From Stagnimonas sp. (GTDB lineage: Bacteria; Pseudomonadota; Gammaproteobacteria; Nevskiales; Nevskiaceae): DNA of 64,000 bases. The translations under genes were made by a program, and so were the position numbers. The number at the start of each line of letters is the position of its first letter. The first letter of the stretch is position 1. The DNA is taken from the NCBI GenBank assembly GCA_030696045.1, contig JAUYNO010000065.1:1-64000 (forward strand), given 5' to 3'. Below, in pieces: positions 26,784 through 35,640 of this stretch. A model generated the notes under the pieces. It saw only the letters and a program-made list of their open reading frames with translations. It did not search any database and was not told the DNA's origin.

Positions 26784-27917
26784 TCAGTCCGGCTGCCCAT
26801 TCGGCAGACTGTCGTCGATCCGGGGCGGCGCTGGCGCGGTTCCGCGCCGCCGCCCACGCTGCAGTTCGCGCAGCTGGTAGACGTAGCTGAGCACTTGGGC
26901 GACCGCCTGGTAGAGACCAGCGGGGATCTCGTCCTCCAGCGCGCAACCCCGGTAGAGCGCGCGCGCCAGCGGCGGCGCCTCCACCAGCGGCACCTTGTTC
27001 TCGGCCGCCAGCTCGCGGATGCGGCGGGCGATCTCGTCGGCACCCTTGGCCACCACCCGGGGCGCGCGGTCCTTGCCGGCGCTATAGGCCAGGGCCACCG
27101 CGTAGTGGGTGGGATTGGTCACCACCACGTCGGCGGTCGGCACCTTTTCCATCATCCGGGCATTGGCCATTTCCTGTTGCAGCCGGCGGATCCGCGCCTT
27201 GACCTCGGGCTTGCCCTCGCTCTGCTTGTATTCCTCGCGCACGTCCTGCTTGCTCATGCGCAGCTGCTTGGCGTACTGGTAGAGCTGCCAGGGCACGTCG
27301 ATGGCGGCGATCAGCAAGAGCCCCCCGCCCATCCAGAGCAGGGCGTCGAGCGCCAGCCGCAGCCCGGCGGCGATCGCCGCCGTCGTCGGCAGGGTGGACA
27401 GCGCCAGCAGGTGCTCGCGATCACCCCAGATGACGCCGGCGGCGATCCCGGCGATCAGCAGGAACTTGAGCAGGGCCTTGAACAGCTCGGCGAGGCTGTT
27501 GCTGGAGAACACCCGCTTGAGGCCGCTGAGCGGATTCACTCGCGCCAGATCCGGCGCCGCCGCGCCCGGGGCGAAATTCCAGCCGCCGATCAGCAGCGGC
27601 GCCGCCAGGGCCGCCACCGTGGTAACAGCCAGGATGGGCAGCACCGGCGCGAAGCCCTGGGCCACCACCGCCCCGGCCAGGCGCGGCAGCTGGCTGGGAT
27701 CGTCCAGCGCCGGGCCAACCGAGGCAAAACTGTCGCGCAGCAGCGCGCCGGCCTTGGCGGCGGCGGAGCCACCCCAGGCCAGCACGCCGCCAGCACCCGC
27801 CAGCACCACGGCGGCCGCGCTCAACTCGCGGGAGCGCGGCAGCTGGCCTTTCTTGCGGGCGTCGGCGCGCCGTTTGGGGGTGGCGCGTTCGGTGCGGTCT
27901 TGGGCGGAGTCGGTCAT
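26784..27917 (-). CDS. flhB: FlhB, flagellar export gate and substrate-specificity switch
   Basis: This 377-residue protein has a charged N-terminus (TERATPKRRADARKKGQLPRS), four transmembrane helices (about 33-55, 88-112, 145-170 and 185-210) and a cytoplasmic domain. The autocleavage site NPTH is at residues 268-271. Cleavage switches export from rod/hook to filament proteins. The C-terminus after residue 350 is basic and Pro-rich. It follows fliR by 6 bp. The three residues around the cleavage site and the length are typical. Confidence 0.96.
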   Translation of the reverse strand: MTDSAQDRTERATPKRRADARKKGQLPRSRELSAAAVVLAGAGGVLAWGGSAAAKAGALLRDSFASVGPALDDPSQLPRLAGAVVAQGFAPVLPILAVTTVAALAAPLLIGGWNFAPGAAAPDLARVNPLSGLKRVFSSNSLAELFKALLKFLLIAGIAAGVIWGDREHLLALSTLPTTAAIAAGLRLALDALLWMGGGLLLIAAIDVPWQLYQYAKQLRMSKQDVREEYKQSEGKPEVKARIRRLQQEMANARMMEKVPTADVVVTNPTHYAVALAYSAGKDRAPRVVAKGADEIARRIRELAAENKVPLVEAPPLARALYRGCALEDEIPAGLYQAVAQVLSYVYQLRELQRGRRRGTAPAPPRIDDSLPNGQPD

Positions 27918-27923
27918 GCCGCC

Positions 27924-28697
27924 TTAGCCTGCAAGCAGCGTGCTCGCCTGGGTAGCGGTCTCGGTCAGCATCCGCTCGAACAGCTGCTGGATGCCGCCCA
28001 GGCTCAGCGCCAGCACCACCAGGCCGGCGGTCAGCGAGATCGGAAAGCCGACGCCCATCAGGTTCAGCGAGGGCGCGGCGCGGCTCATCACACCGAAGCC
28101 GAGATTGACCAGCAGCAGGGCGCAGAGCGCCGGCAGGGCCATCATCAGCCCGCCCGCGAACAGGCGGCTGCCCTCGTCGGCCAGACCACGCCAGGCCTCG
28201 GCGCCCAGCCCGGTCGGCCCGACCGGCAGGGCACGGAAGCTGGTGACCAGCCAGTCGAGCAGGGCCAGGTGGCCGCCCAGGGCCAGGAAAGTCAACACCG
28301 CCATCAGGTTGAGGAAGGAGCTGAGCACCGGCGAGGAAGTGCCGCGCAGCGGGTCGGCCATCTGCGCGAACGACAGGCCCATGGCCAGCGAGATCAGCTC
28401 GCCACCCAACAGCACCGCCTCGAACAGCAGCTGCAGCAAGACGCCGATGGCGATGCCGATCAGCAGCTGCTGGCCCAGGGTCAGCAGAGCGTCGCCGCCA
28501 AACAGCTGCAACGGCGGCATCGGCGGCAGCGCCGGGGCGATGCTGACAGTGAGCACCAGGGCCAGGGCCAGGCGCAGGCGCATGGGCAGGGCGCGATTGC
28601 CGAACACCGGCGCCGCCATGAGCGCCGCGCCGATGCGGATGAAGGGCCAGAACCAGGCACCGAGCCAGGTTAGGAGTTGGGTGTCGGTCAGGTGCAT
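27924..28697 (-). CDS. fliR: FliR, flagellar export gate membrane protein
   Basis: This 257-residue integral membrane protein has about six hydrophobic helices, including FRALPVGPTGLG and the conserved FAQMADPLRGTSSPVLSSF segment. FliR joins FliP and FliQ in the export gate. Its start lies 31 bp from the edge of repeat copy B, so the element stands directly upstream. No strong ribosome-binding site is visible in that remaining spacer (GAGTGCGCATCCC). The normal fliQ-fliR junction is only a few bases. Confidence 0.95.
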   Translation of the reverse strand: MHLTDTQLLTWLGAWFWPFIRIGAALMAAPVFGNRALPMRLRLALALVLTVSIAPALPPMPPLQLFGGDALLTLGQQLLIGIAIGVLLQLLFEAVLLGGELISLAMGLSFAQMADPLRGTSSPVLSSFLNLMAVLTFLALGGHLALLDWLVTSFRALPVGPTGLGAEAWRGLADEGSRLFAGGLMMALPALCALLLVNLGFGVMSRAAPSLNLMGVGFPISLTAGLVVLALSLGGIQQLFERMLTETATQASTLLAG

Positions 28698-28727
28698 GGG
28701 ATGCGCACTCGCGCCCTGCGAGCACAG

Positions 28728-29138
28728 TCCCCCTCCCCCTTGTGGGGAGGGGTTAGGGGCGGGGGGGACTTTGCTGCAGGCCGTTTGGTTGATCGCGCTT
28801 GCGCGCTCGGCTTTGCCCTTCCCGGATTGGAGTCTGGGTCGCCTTCCGCGGGACCTACTTCTCTTTGCTTGTGCAAAGAGAAGTAGGCAAGAGAAAGCAC
28901 ACCCTGAGTCCGGCGCCCCTTCGGGGTACCCTGCGATGCTCGGAGCCGGGGGGACGTCGCCGAACTCACCGCCCTATAGGCGGTTCGGACAGTCGGCGAC
29001 TTCCATCCCCCCCGTCTCCTGCGCTTCTCGGCGCCTACCAAGGGAAGGGACGTCCACTGCACTGCGCTGCGCGCCGCCCAAGCAGCGGCAACGTCAAAAG
29101 CCTCCCCCTCCCCTACCCCTCCCCACAAGGGGGAGGGA
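28728..29138. mobile_element. TIR-bounded mosaic intergenic repeat, copy B (between fliQ and fliR)
   Basis: This is the same element as copy A (12447-12912). It has inverted C/G-rich ends built on GTGGGGAGGGGTTAGGGG, the TTTGCTTGTGCAAAG palindrome, the CACACCCTGAGTCCGGCGCC block and the block ending TTCTCGGCGCCTACCAAGG, all in the same order and orientation. It lacks the approximately 70-bp palindromic insert of copy A and has a different segment before the right end. No transposase is encoded. Reading frames are open on both strands, but I see no gene start or ribosome-binding site for them. It separates fliQ from fliR within the export operon. Confidence 0.78.
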
Positions 29139-29165
29139 AGAAAAAAAGGAGCGCGCCTCATCGCC

Positions 29166-29435
29166 CTACCCGATCAAGCTCGGAATACTCTCGAACAGGC
29201 GCCGCGTGTACTCCGTCAGCGTCTGCAGCATCCAGGGCCCGGCCACCACCACCACCGCCGTCAGGGCCAGCAGCTTGGGTATGAACGACAGCGTCATCTC
29301 GTTGATCTGCGTCGCTGCCTGGAACAGGCCGATCAGCACGCCCACCGCCAGACTCGCGATCAGCAGCGGCGCCGCCAGCATCAGGGTCAGCAGCAGCGCT
29401 TCGCGCGCCAGGGTCAGTACCGTCTCCGGGGTCAC
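29166..29435 (-). CDS. fliQ: FliQ, flagellar export gate protein
   Basis: This 89-residue protein has two transmembrane helices (about 12-38 and 50-75) and the typical [23 protein letters not shown] start. It uses a GTG start codon that overlaps the fliP stop (GTGA). FliQ packs with FliP and FliR in the export gate. It ends 27 bp before repeat copy B. Confidence 0.96.
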   Translation of the reverse strand: MTPETVLTLAREALLLTLMLAAPLLIASLAVGVLIGLFQAATQINEMTLSFIPKLLALTAVVVVAGPWMLQTLTEYTRRLFESIPSLIG

Positions 29436-30178
29436 AGCGCCGCGACCTTGAACGAGGCTGCCAGCATCGACATGGTCAGCGACCAGCCGTCAACCATCAC
29501 GAACAGCATCAGCTTGAACGGCAGACTGATCAGCATCGGCGACAGCATCATCATGCCCAGGCTCATCAGCACGCTGGAGACGACCAGGTCGATCACCACG
29601 AAGGGCACGAAGATCAGGAAGCCGATCTGGAAGGCCGTGGTCAGCTCGCTGGTCAGGAAACTGGCGGCGAGCACCGTGAACGGCACGTCGGCGGCTTCGA
29701 CATAGGGTTCGTCGCGGCCGGACAGGCGGGTGAAGGTGAGCAGATCCACCTCGCGGGTCTGCGCCAGCATGAAGGCACGCAGCGGCTTTTCGGCATTGGC
29801 GAGCGCCGGCTGGAATTCCAGCTTGCCGTCGAGATAGGGCTGCACCGCATCGCCGTGGATCTTGCCCAGCACCGGCGACATCACGAACAGGCTGAGGAAC
29901 AGCGCCAGCCCGACCAGGATCTGGTTCGACGGCGTCTGGCCGGTACCCAGGGCCTGACGCAGCAGGCCGAGCACGATGACGATGCGGGTGAAGCTGGTCA
30001 TGGTCAGCAGCAGCGCCGGCAGCAGGGTCACTGCCGTCATCAGCGCCAGCACCTGCAGCGACAGCGACCAGCTCTGGCTGCCGTTGGCGGCGGTTTCCAG
30101 GGTCAGCGCCGGGATGCCGGCAGCCTGCGCCGCCGGCGCCGCCAGCAGCAGCAGCGCGATGAGTACCGGCTTGTTCAT
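29432..30178 (-). CDS. fliP: FliP, flagellar export gate protein
   Basis: This 248-residue protein has a cleavable signal sequence ([19 protein letters not shown]), a periplasmic segment and three or four membrane helices. The FliP hallmarks [21 protein letters not shown] and [20 protein letters not shown] are present. FliP builds the core of the export gate with FliQ and FliR. It follows fliO by 4 bp and overlaps fliQ. Confidence 0.97.
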   Translation of the reverse strand: MNKPVLIALLLLAAPAAQAAGIPALTLETAANGSQSWSLSLQVLALMTAVTLLPALLLTMTSFTRIVIVLGLLRQALGTGQTPSNQILVGLALFLSLFVMSPVLGKIHGDAVQPYLDGKLEFQPALANAEKPLRAFMLAQTREVDLLTFTRLSGRDEPYVEAADVPFTVLAASFLTSELTTAFQIGFLIFVPFVVIDLVVSSVLMSLGMMMLSPMLISLPFKLMLFVMVDGWSLTMSMLAASFKVAAL

Positions 30179-30182
30179 GCGT

Positions 30183-30875
30183 TCAGGCCGCGCTGCGGAA
30201 CTGGCCCGCGCGCGGCGCCGTTACCGGCGCGCGGCCAATGACGGGTGAGGACATCATCGGCGCCACGGCGGGTGCCGGCGCCTTGGCGGCGACTGCCGGT
30301 GCCGGTGCCTCCACTGGCACTGGCACCGGCTTGCTGGCGGCGCGCTGGCGGGCACGATCCAGCACCTGCTTCAGTCGGGCGGCGAAATCGCTGCTGCTCG
30401 GAATCTTGTGATCGATCTGGTCGAAGTCGGGCGGCACCTCGAAGACATGCAGGTTGTTGACCCGGCCGGCGGCGACGCCAAGCAGCAGGTGGGTCTCGCC
30501 CGCCTGCATCCAGACCACCCGCTCGCGGCTGCCCACTTGCAAGCTGCCACGCAGCTGCAGCGCCTGGGCGCCGCCCTTGCGGGCGCCCTGCAAGCCGCGC
30601 AGGCCGCGCGCCAGCAGCAGGATCAGACCCACCACCAGGAGCAGGGAGCCGAACACGGTCCAGGGGCTGGCCGCCGGCGCCAGGCTGGTGCCCAGCGGCT
30701 TGCCGGCCAGTTGCATCGTGCCGGTCGTGGTGGTCGCGGCGACCGGGGCGGCCGACACCAGGGCCTGCGCCGAGGGCAGCTCGGCCCAGTTCGGCTCTAG
30801 CAGTTCGACGCGCTCCGGCAGCGGGATCGCTTCCATCGGGCTCAGTGCTTCGGGAATCGTGGCATTGCTGGTCAT
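30183..30875 (-). CDS. fliO: FliO, flagellar export gate assembly factor
   Basis: FliO assists FliP complex assembly. The 230-residue protein has one membrane helix (about 70-92, [21 protein letters not shown]) followed by the FliO cytoplasmic domain ([26 protein letters not shown]). A long Pro/Ala-rich C-terminal tail makes it larger than enteric FliO. An ATG start at 30875 is preferred because GAGG stands six bases upstream; a GTG at 30887 overlapping the fliN stop is the alternative. The fliN-fliO-fliP order supports the call. Confidence 0.9.
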   Translation of the reverse strand: MTSNATIPEALSPMEAIPLPERVELLEPNWAELPSAQALVSAAPVAATTTTGTMQLAGKPLGTSLAPAASPWTVFGSLLLVVGLILLLARGLRGLQGARKGGAQALQLRGSLQVGSRERVVWMQAGETHLLLGVAAGRVNNLHVFEVPPDFDQIDHKIPSSSDFAARLKQVLDRARQRAASKPVPVPVEAPAPAVAAKAPAPAVAPMMSSPVIGRAPVTAPRAGQFRSAA

Positions 30876-30883
30876 GGCGGGCC

Positions 30884-31219
30884 TCACTTCAGCTTGCGGA
30901 TGCGTTCGGCCGGGCTGACCACGTCGATCAGCCGGATACCGAATTTCTCGTTGATAACCACTACCTCGCCGTGGGCGATCAGGGTGCCGTTGGCGTAGAC
31001 ATCCAGCGGCTCACCGGCGACGCGCTCCAGCTCGACCACCGAGCCCTGGTTGAGCTGCAGCAGATTGCGGATCGGCACCCGGGCACGGCCCACTTCCATC
31101 GACAGCGTCACCGGCACGTCGAGCAGCACATCGAGATTGACGTCGTTGTTCTGCGCCGGCGCGACGGCATTGCCGTCGAAGCTCGGCGGCGCGTATTCCT
31201 GTTCCTGGGCGGCGGTCAT
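30884..31219 (-). CDS. fliN: FliN, flagellar motor switch protein
   Basis: This 111-residue switch protein has an acidic/Gln-rich N-terminus (1-30) and a SpoA/SurP domain: LDVLLDVPVTLSMEVGRAR, IRNLLQLNQGSVVELERVAG, and a C-terminal VINEKFGIRLIDVVSPAERI. It forms the lower C-ring with FliM. Its start overlaps the fliM stop (ATGA). Confidence 0.97.
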   Translation of the reverse strand: MTAAQEQEYAPPSFDGNAVAPAQNNDVNLDVLLDVPVTLSMEVGRARVPIRNLLQLNQGSVVELERVAGEPLDVYANGTLIAHGEVVVINEKFGIRLIDVVSPAERIRKLK

Positions 31220-32220
31220 GACAAGACTCCCTGCGGTTTGCTGGTGGGGCTGCGCACCTCGCGGCGCACGGCATCGATGATGCGGACGGCGTTGTTGCCG
31301 CCGGAAACGCCGTAGGAGGCGTTGAACAGCGGCACGTCCTCGACACAGAGCCGGACACTGCGCGGCATGTTGAAGGGGATAACGTCGCCGCTCTTGAGCT
31401 TGAGCAGCTGACCGAGATTGATCTGGGTGCGCGCCAGCTCGCAGGTGGCGGTGACCTCGGCATCGCGGATCTGCTCGCGCAGGGTCGCCATCCAGCGCTC
31501 GTCCTTCTCCATGCGGTCGGACTGCACGCCGGCGTCGAGCTGCTCGCGGATCGGCTCGATCATCGAGTACGGGAAGGTGATGTGGATGTCGCCGGCGCCG
31601 CCTTCCAGCTCGATGTGGAAGCGCGACACCACCACCACCTCCGAAGGGCTGACGATGTTGGCGAAGTGCGGGTTCATCTCGTGGCTCATGAACTCGAACT
31701 CCAGCGGCAACACCGCGCTCCAGGCCTCGGTGAGATCGGCGAAGCCCTGGCGCAGCATCAGCTGCACCACGCGCAGTTCGGTGGGGGTGAATTCGCGCCC
31801 TTCGATCTTGGTGCGGAAGCGGCCATTGCCACCGAAGAAATTCTCCACCACGGTGAACACCAGGCGCGGCTCGAAGATCACCAGGGCGGTGCCGCGCAGC
31901 GGCTTGACCCGGATCAGATTCAGGCTGGTCGGCACATAGAGGCCGTGGATGTAGTCGGAGAACTTCATCATCTCGATGCCGACCACCGACAGCTCCGGCG
32001 TGCGCCTGAGCATGTTGAACAGACTGATGCGAAAGAGCCTGGCGAAGCGCTCGTTGATCATCTCCAGGGTCGGCAGCCGACCGCGGACGATGCGGTCCTG
32101 GGAGGTGAAGTCGAAGGACTGGGCCACGCCGGGCGGCGACGGCGGCGCGATATCGACCTTGCCGCTGTCGACGCCGTGCAGCAGGGCGTCGATTTCGTCT
32201 TGCGAGAGGATGTCTTGCAC
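31216..32220 (-). CDS. fliM: FliM, flagellar motor switch protein and CheY receptor
   Basis: This 334-residue protein has the N-terminal CheY-phosphate-binding peptide EIDALL (residues 9-14), a CheC-like middle domain (about 45-235) and a C-terminal SpoA domain (about 250-325, LGQLLKLKSGDVIPFNMP). It uses a GTG start at 32220. It follows fliL by 13 bp and overlaps fliN. The CheY at 16209-16601 is its expected ligand. Confidence 0.97.
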   Translation of the reverse strand: MQDILSQDEIDALLHGVDSGKVDIAPPSPPGVAQSFDFTSQDRIVRGRLPTLEMINERFARLFRISLFNMLRRTPELSVVGIEMMKFSDYIHGLYVPTSLNLIRVKPLRGTALVIFEPRLVFTVVENFFGGNGRFRTKIEGREFTPTELRVVQLMLRQGFADLTEAWSAVLPLEFEFMSHEMNPHFANIVSPSEVVVVSRFHIELEGGAGDIHITFPYSMIEPIREQLDAGVQSDRMEKDERWMATLREQIRDAEVTATCELARTQINLGQLLKLKSGDVIPFNMPRSVRLCVEDVPLFNASYGVSGGNNAVRIIDAVRREVRSPTSKPQGVLS

Positions 32221-32233
32221 GAGGCGCCCCGCC

Positions 32234-32788
32234 CTACTGCATCACGAAGCTGGTGAAGACCACGCCGTCGATGCGCGGTTTCTTGCGCTCGTCCAGCACC
32301 TTGTTGATCTCCTCCAGCGCCTGCTGCTGCAGCTTTTCCTTGCCCGCGCGCGGCAGCAGGTCGTGGTACTTCTGCGAGGAGAACAGCAGCACCAGGCGGT
32401 TGCGGATCACCGGCAGGTTGGCGCGCACGGCATCGAGCGCGGCCGGCTTCACCGCCATCGCCTCGGCCTGGATCTGCAGGAAGCGGGAGCTGTCCTCGTC
32501 GTTGAGATTGACGACGAAGGACGGGTCGAGCGAGAAGTAATCGCCACCCAGGGCGGGCTTGCTGGCGCCATGCTCGTCGGTGCTGGCTTCAGCACCGTGG
32601 GCCTCGGCGGCGGCCTCACCTTCCGCGGCGGGCGCGGCCGGAGCCAGCTTGCGGGCGGCGAAGAAGGCGCCACCACCGGCCAGCGCCGCCGTGACCACCA
32701 GGGCCAGGATCAGCTTGAGCGCGGCGCCCGCCTTCTTCTTCTTGGGGGCGGCGGCGGGGGCTTCGACAGCGGGAGCGGCAGCGGACAT
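32234..32788 (-). CDS. fliL: FliL, flagellar basal body-associated protein
   Basis: FliL is a single-pass inner-membrane protein that associates with stators. The 184 residues include a Lys-rich cytoplasmic leader, one membrane helix (about 22-45, LKLILALVVTAALAGGGAFF), an Ala/Glu-rich linker and a periplasmic domain. That domain contains YFSLDPSFVVNLNDED and ends in VVFTSFVMQ, as in homologues. The start MSAAAPAVEAP is chosen because the longer reading overlaps the sigma-54 promoter. It is the first gene of the export/switch operon. Confidence 0.94.
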   Translation of the reverse strand: MSAAAPAVEAPAAAPKKKKAGAALKLILALVVTAALAGGGAFFAARKLAPAAPAAEGEAAAEAHGAEASTDEHGASKPALGGDYFSLDPSFVVNLNDEDSSRFLQIQAEAMAVKPAALDAVRANLPVIRNRLVLLFSSQKYHDLLPRAGKEKLQQQALEEINKVLDERKKPRIDGVVFTSFVMQ

Positions 32789-32823
32789 GGCGGACTCGGA
32801 CGGCGGGGGACCGACCGCCCTGG

Positions 32824-32839
32824 AGCAAGCCATGTGCCA
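32824..32839 (-). promoter_or_regulatory. Sigma-54 promoter upstream of fliL
   Basis: Read on the minus strand: TGGCACATGGCTTGCT, an essentially perfect match to TGGCAC-N5-TTGC with GG-N10-GC. The transcription start would be near 32812, leaving about 24 bp before the fliL ATG. rpoN and fleQ are encoded in the window, so FleQ-activated transcription is expected. I did not find a clear FleQ-binding site. Confidence 0.85.
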
Positions 32840-32946
32840 CGCCGCAAAAGTCCGTCAGGACAAGGCATTCCGGCGAGGTGGCGGAGAACCGACGCCGCCG
32901 CTGCAAGCCCGGCGTCGGGAAGCCGACCCGGCTCCGCTCAGGGCTC

Positions 32947-34032
32947 TCAGCCGCGATAGCGGAAGCGCACCCGCTGCGTCAGCCCGCAGAACAGCTCGTA
33001 GGCGATGGTGCCGGCATAGCCGGCGACTTCCTCGGCCGGCAGCCCCGGCCCCCAGAGCAGCACCGAGTCGCCCACCCGGGCCGCCGGGGCGCCGCGCAGG
33101 TCGACGGTGATCATGTCCATCGACACCCGGCCCACCAGCGGCACCCGGGTGCCGGCGACCATCACCGGCGTGCCGCTGGGCAGGCAGCGGTGCACGCCGT
33201 CGGCGTAGCCGACCGCGACCACGCCAATCGGCATCCGCTCGGGCGTGCGCCAGGCCTGGCCGTAGCCGATGGGCTCGCCGGCGGCGTACTCACGGATCGC
33301 GATCAGGCGGCTTTCCAGCCGCAGCGCCGGGACCAAGCCGAGGTCGAGGCCGGTCTTGCCGCTCAGCGGGCTGGCGCCGTAGAGCATCAGGCCCGGCCGC
33401 ACCCAGTCGACCCGAGCCTCCGGCCAGGCCAGCAGGCCGGCGGAATTGGCGATGGAACGCGGCCCGCTCACGCCCAGCAGGGCGGTCTCGTAGGCGCCGA
33501 TCTGGCGCGGGGTGGCGTCCGAGTCCAGCTCGTCGGCGCAGGCCAGGTGGGTGATCCAGCCCTGCAGTTTCCAGCCGGGTCGCCGCTTCAGGGTATCGAC
33601 CAGACGCGGCACGTCGGACAGCGGAAAGCCCAGGCGATGCATGCCGGAATCGAGCTTGAACCAGACCTGCACCTCGGCCGAGGCCGGCAGCTGTTCCAGC
33701 AGGGCGATCTGCCAGTGGTCGTGCACCACCACCTGCAGGCGCTCGTAGACCGCCAGCGCCGCTTCCTCGATGGAGATCACGCCTTCCAGCAGGGCGATGG
33801 GCGTGGTCAGCAGATGCGCTTCGCGCAGCTGCAGCGCCTCTTCCATGCAGGCCACGGCGAGCGCGTCGACCTGCCCCGCCTCCAGCGCCCGGGCCACTTC
33901 CACCGCGCCGTGACCGTAGGCATCGGCCTTGACTGCCGCCATCACCTTCGAGCGTGGCGCGGTCTTGCGCACCACTTTCAGGTTGTGGCGGATCGCCGCC
34001 AGATCGACGGTGGCAGTGACGCGGGGAGTCAT
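32947..34032 (-). CDS. alr: Alanine racemase
   Basis: This PLP enzyme interconverts L- and D-alanine for peptidoglycan. The 361-residue protein has the PLP-lysine motif AVKADAYGHGAVEVA near residue 35, HLACADE in the barrel and the second catalytic region GYADGVHRCLPSG. The dimer-forming VSMDMITVDL segment is also present. It lies 13 bp downstream of dnaB, an arrangement common in proteobacteria. It is 158 bp upstream, in genomic order, of the fliL start and is unrelated in function to the flagellar genes. Confidence 0.97.
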   Translation of the reverse strand: MTPRVTATVDLAAIRHNLKVVRKTAPRSKVMAAVKADAYGHGAVEVARALEAGQVDALAVACMEEALQLREAHLLTTPIALLEGVISIEEAALAVYERLQVVVHDHWQIALLEQLPASAEVQVWFKLDSGMHRLGFPLSDVPRLVDTLKRRPGWKLQGWITHLACADELDSDATPRQIGAYETALLGVSGPRSIANSAGLLAWPEARVDWVRPGLMLYGASPLSGKTGLDLGLVPALRLESRLIAIREYAAGEPIGYGQAWRTPERMPIGVVAVGYADGVHRCLPSGTPVMVAGTRVPLVGRVSMDMITVDLRGAPAARVGDSVLLWGPGLPAEEVAGYAGTIAYELFCGLTQRVRFRYRG

Positions 34033-34045
34033 GCCGCGCGCGGGC

Positions 34046-35494
34046 TCATTGGTAGTCTTCGTAGCCCGAGGGCGCCAGCGATTCGAGGTTGTCGAAGCGG
34101 GTGAACTGGCCCAGGAAGGCGGTCTTGCAGGTGCCGGTCGGGCCGTTACGCTGCTTGCCGATGATGATCTCGGCCTGGCCCTTGTCCGGCGTGTCCTTGT
34201 TGTAGACCTCGTCGCGGTAGATGAACACGATCACGTCGGCGTCCTGCTCGATACCGCCGGACTCGCGCAGGTCGGCCATGCGCGGTCGCTTGTTGTCGCG
34301 GTTCTCGACACCACGGTTGAGCTGGGATAGCGCGATCACCGGCACTTCGAGTTCCTTCGCCAGCGCCTTCAGGCTGCGCGAGATCTCGGAAATCTCGTTG
34401 GTGCGCGATTCCGAGCCCGGGATCTGCATCAGCTGGATGTAGTCCACCACGATCAGGCCCAGGCCGTTCTTGGCGGCGATGCGGCGGGCGCGCGAGCGCA
34501 GCTCCAGCGGCGACAGCGCGCCGGTCTCGTCGATGTAGAGCGGCGCCTCGCGGATCATGCCGCTGGCGGAGGCCAGCTTGGCCCACTCCATGTCGTCCAT
34601 CTCGCCGGTACGCAGGTGCTGCTGGTCGATGCGGCCGAAGCTGGAGAGCACGCGCAGGGCCAGCTGCTCGGCCGACATTTCCATGCTGAACACCGCCACC
34701 GGCGTGCCGCGCTCCAGCGCCGCGAACTCGGCGATGTTCATCGCGAAGCTGGTCTTGCCCATGGAGGGACGGCCGGCCACGATGATGAGATCGCCCTTGT
34801 GCAGGCCGTTGGTCATCTGGTCGAAGCGGGTGAAGCCGGTGGGCAGACCGGCGGCGCCGCCCGGGTTGTCGCGGGCGAACAGCAGCTTCTTCTCGATGGT
34901 CTCCATCAGCGGAGCCATGGTGTGGTACGCGGTGCGGCTCTTGGCGGCGCGGTTGCGGATCGCGAACACCTTCTGCTCGGCCTCGTCGATCAGCTCGCCG
35001 GCCTTGCGGCCGTCCGGATTCTGGCCGAGGGTGACGGTATCGAGGCCGGTGGCGATCAGCTCGCGCTGGATGCTGCGCTCCTGCACGATCTCGGCATAGG
35101 CGCGGACGTTGGCAGCGCCGGGCACGTCGATGGTGAGCTGGGCGACAAAGCCCTGCCCGCCCACCCGCTCCAGGCTGTCATAGCCCTGGGGATTGGCCTT
35201 GCGGTCGTCCTCGACATCGTCGCGCAGCGCCTCCGACACCGTCACCCAGTCGAACGGCCGCCCCTGGCCGGCCAGGGTCCGGATCGCCCGGTAGATCAGG
35301 CGGTGCGGCTCGATGTAGAAGTCCTGCTCGCGCACCAGATCCATGATGTCGTCGAGCCGGCGGTTGTCGAGCATCAGGCCGCCCAGCACCGACATCTCGG
35401 CTTCCAGCGCATGCGGTGGCACCCGCGCCGCCGTGGGCAGGCGGCGCAGCTTGTCGCCGCGATGGTCGCGGGGGTCGGTATCGAACTCGTTCAT
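34046..35494 (-). CDS. dnaB: DnaB, replicative DNA helicase
   Basis: This is the hexameric 5'-3' helicase at the replication fork. The 482-residue protein has the N-terminal primase-interacting domain (about 25-130) and a RecA-like C-terminal domain. Walker A is AGRPSMGKTSFAMNIA, Walker B is GLIVVDYIQLM, followed by SQLNRGVENR and DLRESGGIEQDADVI. No intein is present. The ATG at 35494 is preferred over a GTG two codons upstream. A perfect DnaA box lies 70 bp upstream. Confidence 0.97.
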   Translation of the reverse strand: MNEFDTDPRDHRGDKLRRLPTAARVPPHALEAEMSVLGGLMLDNRRLDDIMDLVREQDFYIEPHRLIYRAIRTLAGQGRPFDWVTVSEALRDDVEDDRKANPQGYDSLERVGGQGFVAQLTIDVPGAANVRAYAEIVQERSIQRELIATGLDTVTLGQNPDGRKAGELIDEAEQKVFAIRNRAAKSRTAYHTMAPLMETIEKKLLFARDNPGGAAGLPTGFTRFDQMTNGLHKGDLIIVAGRPSMGKTSFAMNIAEFAALERGTPVAVFSMEMSAEQLALRVLSSFGRIDQQHLRTGEMDDMEWAKLASASGMIREAPLYIDETGALSPLELRSRARRIAAKNGLGLIVVDYIQLMQIPGSESRTNEISEISRSLKALAKELEVPVIALSQLNRGVENRDNKRPRMADLRESGGIEQDADVIVFIYRDEVYNKDTPDKGQAEIIIGKQRNGPTGTCKTAFLGQFTRFDNLESLAPSGYEDYQ

Positions 35495-35563
35495 CGGCAC
35501 ACTCTACTGCGATGCAGCCGGCCGGCGTTACGCACAGGTCCGTGCATGGCGGGCCTCAAAAGC

Positions 35564-35572
35564 TGTGGATAA
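35564..35572 (-). promoter_or_regulatory. DnaA box upstream of dnaB
   Basis: The minus strand reads TTATCCACA, the exact high-affinity DnaA 9-mer. It lies between the rplI terminator and the dnaB start, where the dnaB promoter should be. Only one box was noticed, so this is a regulatory candidate rather than an origin. Confidence 0.5.
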
Positions 35573-35592
35573 GTGGTCAGGGCGCGGCAAAC

Positions 35593-35620
35593 AAAAACGG
35601 CCCGCAAGAAGGCGGGCCGT
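35593..35620 (-). terminator. Rho-independent terminator of the rpsF-rpsR-rplI operon
   Basis: On the minus strand the hairpin ACGGCCCGC-loop-GCGGGCCGT is followed directly by a run of T. It stands 20 bp after the rplI stop codon. Confidence 0.85.
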
Positions 35621-35640
35621 TGCTGTTGCCGCTATGCCGA

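Noticed and set aside
28799..29284. Plus-strand frame inside repeat copy B with a similar peptide in copy A (12555-12884)
   Set aside because: The peptide similarity follows from DNA identity of the repeat. Starts and ends differ, there is no ribosome-binding site, and nothing suggests selection on the protein.
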